Assembly (NCBI GenBank): GCA_005784505.1
Contig: VCAZ01000037.1
Span: forward strand, 3,081,101 to 3,145,100
Source of the DNA: Bagarius yarrelli
Taxonomy: Eukaryota > Chordata > Actinopteri > Siluriformes > Sisoridae
Reading direction: 5' to 3'
Length of the DNA stretch: 64,000 bases
How positions within the stretch are numbered: position 1 is the stretch's first letter; each line of letters opens with the position of its first letter. Both the position numbers and the translations under genes were made by a program. The notes beneath the pieces are model-generated. The model did not search any database and was not told the DNA's origin. It was given only the letters and a program-made list of their open reading frames with translations. Positions 63,140 through 64,000 of the stretch are shown piece by piece.

Positions 63140-63864
63140 AGATGCTGTAAAATGTTCAGTACAGTGGCACGAGCACGGCAGGGTGCAAAAGTTTGTACAC
63201 CCCGCCGGCTCGGAGATGCCTTCCCTGGAGGTGAGTTAAAAAATAAATAAATAAAATAAAATAAAAAAATTATATATATGCAACACAAAGATGGGTTTTT
63301 TTTTAATAATTCAGGAAAATAAAATACTTTGTCTGAACAGAAATAAAACAAAGAGAAGAGCTACAATAAAAACAGTGTGTCCTGACGAGACACAACACAC
63401 ATTTGTACAAACAGGGTGTACAAACTTATGCATCAAGTAGGTTTACTTGTCCTGATTTGGTGTGTGTGTGTTTATGCACTGAGGAACCCTAAAGTTTCAT
63501 TGCTGTTCCCTCCCTTCAGACTGTCACTATTAATGAACCCCTTTCTGATCTGAAGGAACCCGAAGCACCCTTTAACCGTGGGGTCCCAAACTTTCACTCT
63601 GATCACGTGCTATTCCCTGTTTGGGGTCACACCCAGGCAGGAGGTTTAAATTAGCCGATTAGCTTGTATAACAGACCCACCTAGGAAAAAAAAAACGTCT
63701 TTGGGGAAAAAATTACGACAATAAAGTATTCGTTTTAAACGCGGAAGTAAAATAAATGATCCGAAGGTTTATAATATAACCTTGCTGTAGCTTCGTCGGC
63801 TCCTTAACGCAGACCTCAGGGTCTCGTGCCACACAGCTCCACGCAAACACACCGCCAGCGCCAT
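57203..63864 (-). CDS. tars2: Mitochondrial threonyl-tRNA synthetase, 18 exons
   Basis: Exons from 5' to 3': 63864-63781, 62241-62066, 61980-61866, 61791-61670, 61484-61376, 61286-61219, 60949-60871, 60781-60635, 60554-60456, 60372-60206, 60064-59902, 59530-59393, 59247-59173, 58873-58773, 58599-58498, 58313-58241, 58067-57953, 57345-57203. All phases agree and give 691 residues (human about 718). Order: arginine-rich mitochondrial presequence (1-28); TGS domain (about 55-122); editing-type domain (about 126-250); class II catalytic core ([24 protein letters not shown], motif 2 [11 protein letters not shown] at 413, [31 protein letters not shown]); anticodon-binding domain ending SRSNQEHF. 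Zinc ligands C385, H436 and H560 are present. It charges mitochondrial tRNA-Thr. The editing site is degenerate. The gene lies in the same order relative to adamtsl4 as in mammals. Confidence 0.95.
57440..57800. repeat. 32-bp CCAAT/GC-box minisatellite in tars2 intron 17
   Basis: About eleven copies of a 32-bp unit, GTTACGCCCCGGCAACCAAT followed by CACACGCCCACA. Each carries one CCAAT box and one or two GC-box-like CGCCC motifs. The array lies between the last two coding exons of tars2. Confidence 0.95.
60871..60949 (-). CDS. tars2: tars2 exon 7, degenerate editing-site CxxxH
   Basis: Encodes [20 protein letters not shown] (first residue split from the previous exon). The family motif here is C-x-G-P-H; the cysteine (C233) is retained but the histidine is leucine (L237). 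This is the second half of the editing site. Confidence 0.8.
61670..61791 (-). CDS. tars2: tars2 exon 4, degenerate editing-site HxxxH
   Basis: The exon encodes [20 protein letters not shown]. In ThrRS enzymes this position carries WHSxxHLLG or HSSTHVLG, whose two histidines (HxxxH) belong to the mischarged-Ser editing site. Here they are K129 and C133. Exon length and phases are normal, so this is not a frame error. Together with exon 7 it suggests loss of post-transfer editing. Confidence 0.8.
62242..63780. other. tars2 intron 1
   Basis: A GT/CA run at the exon 2 acceptor (62246-62266), another CA run at 62324-62342, a GA-rich polypurine tract (about 62550-62900), (GT)n 63096-63138, A/T-rich runs near 63240-63310, then ordinary sequence. 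No further coding exon found. Confidence 0.55.
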
Positions 63865-63867
63865 CTT
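63859..63867 (-). promoter_or_regulatory. YY1-like AAGATGGCG over the tars2 start codon
   Basis: The start codon is embedded in AAGATGGCG, the YY1 core often found at or just after transcription start in TATA-less housekeeping genes. A second GCCGCCATGTT lies at about 63968-63978. Regulatory use is inferred. Confidence 0.4.
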
Positions 63868-64000
63868 ATTTTTCCTTTATAATTTACAAGTGACAATAAA
63901 TCCAATTCCAACTCTTTATTTTCGGGAATTTATTTCCACAACGTCGTTGCCTGTCATCCTCTGTGCGCCGCCATGTTACCGAAATAAACCACTGAGAAAG
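63868..64000. other. tars2 upstream region, window edge
   Basis: Promoter-side sequence of tars2 with moderate GC at its right end (GTGCGCCGCCATGTTACCG). In mammals the divergent neighbour is RPRD2. No start codon of another gene could be confirmed before the window ends. Confidence 0.4.

Overview
This window is vertebrate nuclear DNA, almost certainly from a teleost fish. Coding sequence lies in short exons with GT-AG introns. The gene content matches human 1q21 (TARS2, ADAMTSL4, CERS2). There are tRNA-derived SINEs and hAT-type MITEs, and CA/GA microsatellites are exceptionally dense. The SINE style suggests an otophysan, perhaps a catfish; that is inference only.

Layout, left to right. 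(1) 1347-1519, minus: first coding exon of a ceramide synthase (cers2-like); the rest of that gene lies beyond the left edge. A CpG-richer stretch at about 3.6-4.5 kb looks like its promoter side. (2) 5220-11215, plus: a complete 15-exon gene for a 561-residue membrane-anchored coiled-coil protein. I cannot name it firmly; its repeated modules resemble the LRRFIP coiled coil. (3) 12999-42578, minus: a complete 17-exon adamtsl4 (signal peptide, TSR, spacer, six more TSRs, PLAC), convergent with gene 2. One TSR exon carries an apparent 1-bp frameshift. (4) Inside adamtsl4 intron 5, on the plus strand: an intact Gig2-like (PARP-fold, interferon-induced) gene with a TATA box, untranslated 5' exons and an ISRE, followed by a decayed second Gig2 copy. 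(5) 42.6-57.2 kb: intergenic and dominated by minisatellites. (6) 57203-63864, minus: a complete 18-exon tars2 (mitochondrial threonyl-tRNA synthetase). It keeps its catalytic and zinc residues but has lost three of the four usual editing-site residues.

Non-coding sequence is unusually rich in independent minisatellites: 16-bp, about 67-bp, 43-bp, a pyrimidine-rich ATCCC family, GTGTTACAG, ATAGTAAACTT, a TTTCAGACAGGGACACA array, and a 32-bp CCAAT/GC-box unit. Several splice sites of adamtsl4 and tars2 are built directly out of (TG)n microsatellites.

The genes do not form one pathway. Their order tars2-adamtsl4 follows the mammalian order, but the ECM1 gene that lies between them in mammals is not visible here. 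The most interesting items are the nested antiviral-type gig2 gene with its pseudogene, the degenerate TARS2 editing site, the unnamed coiled-coil gene, and the (TG)n splice sites.
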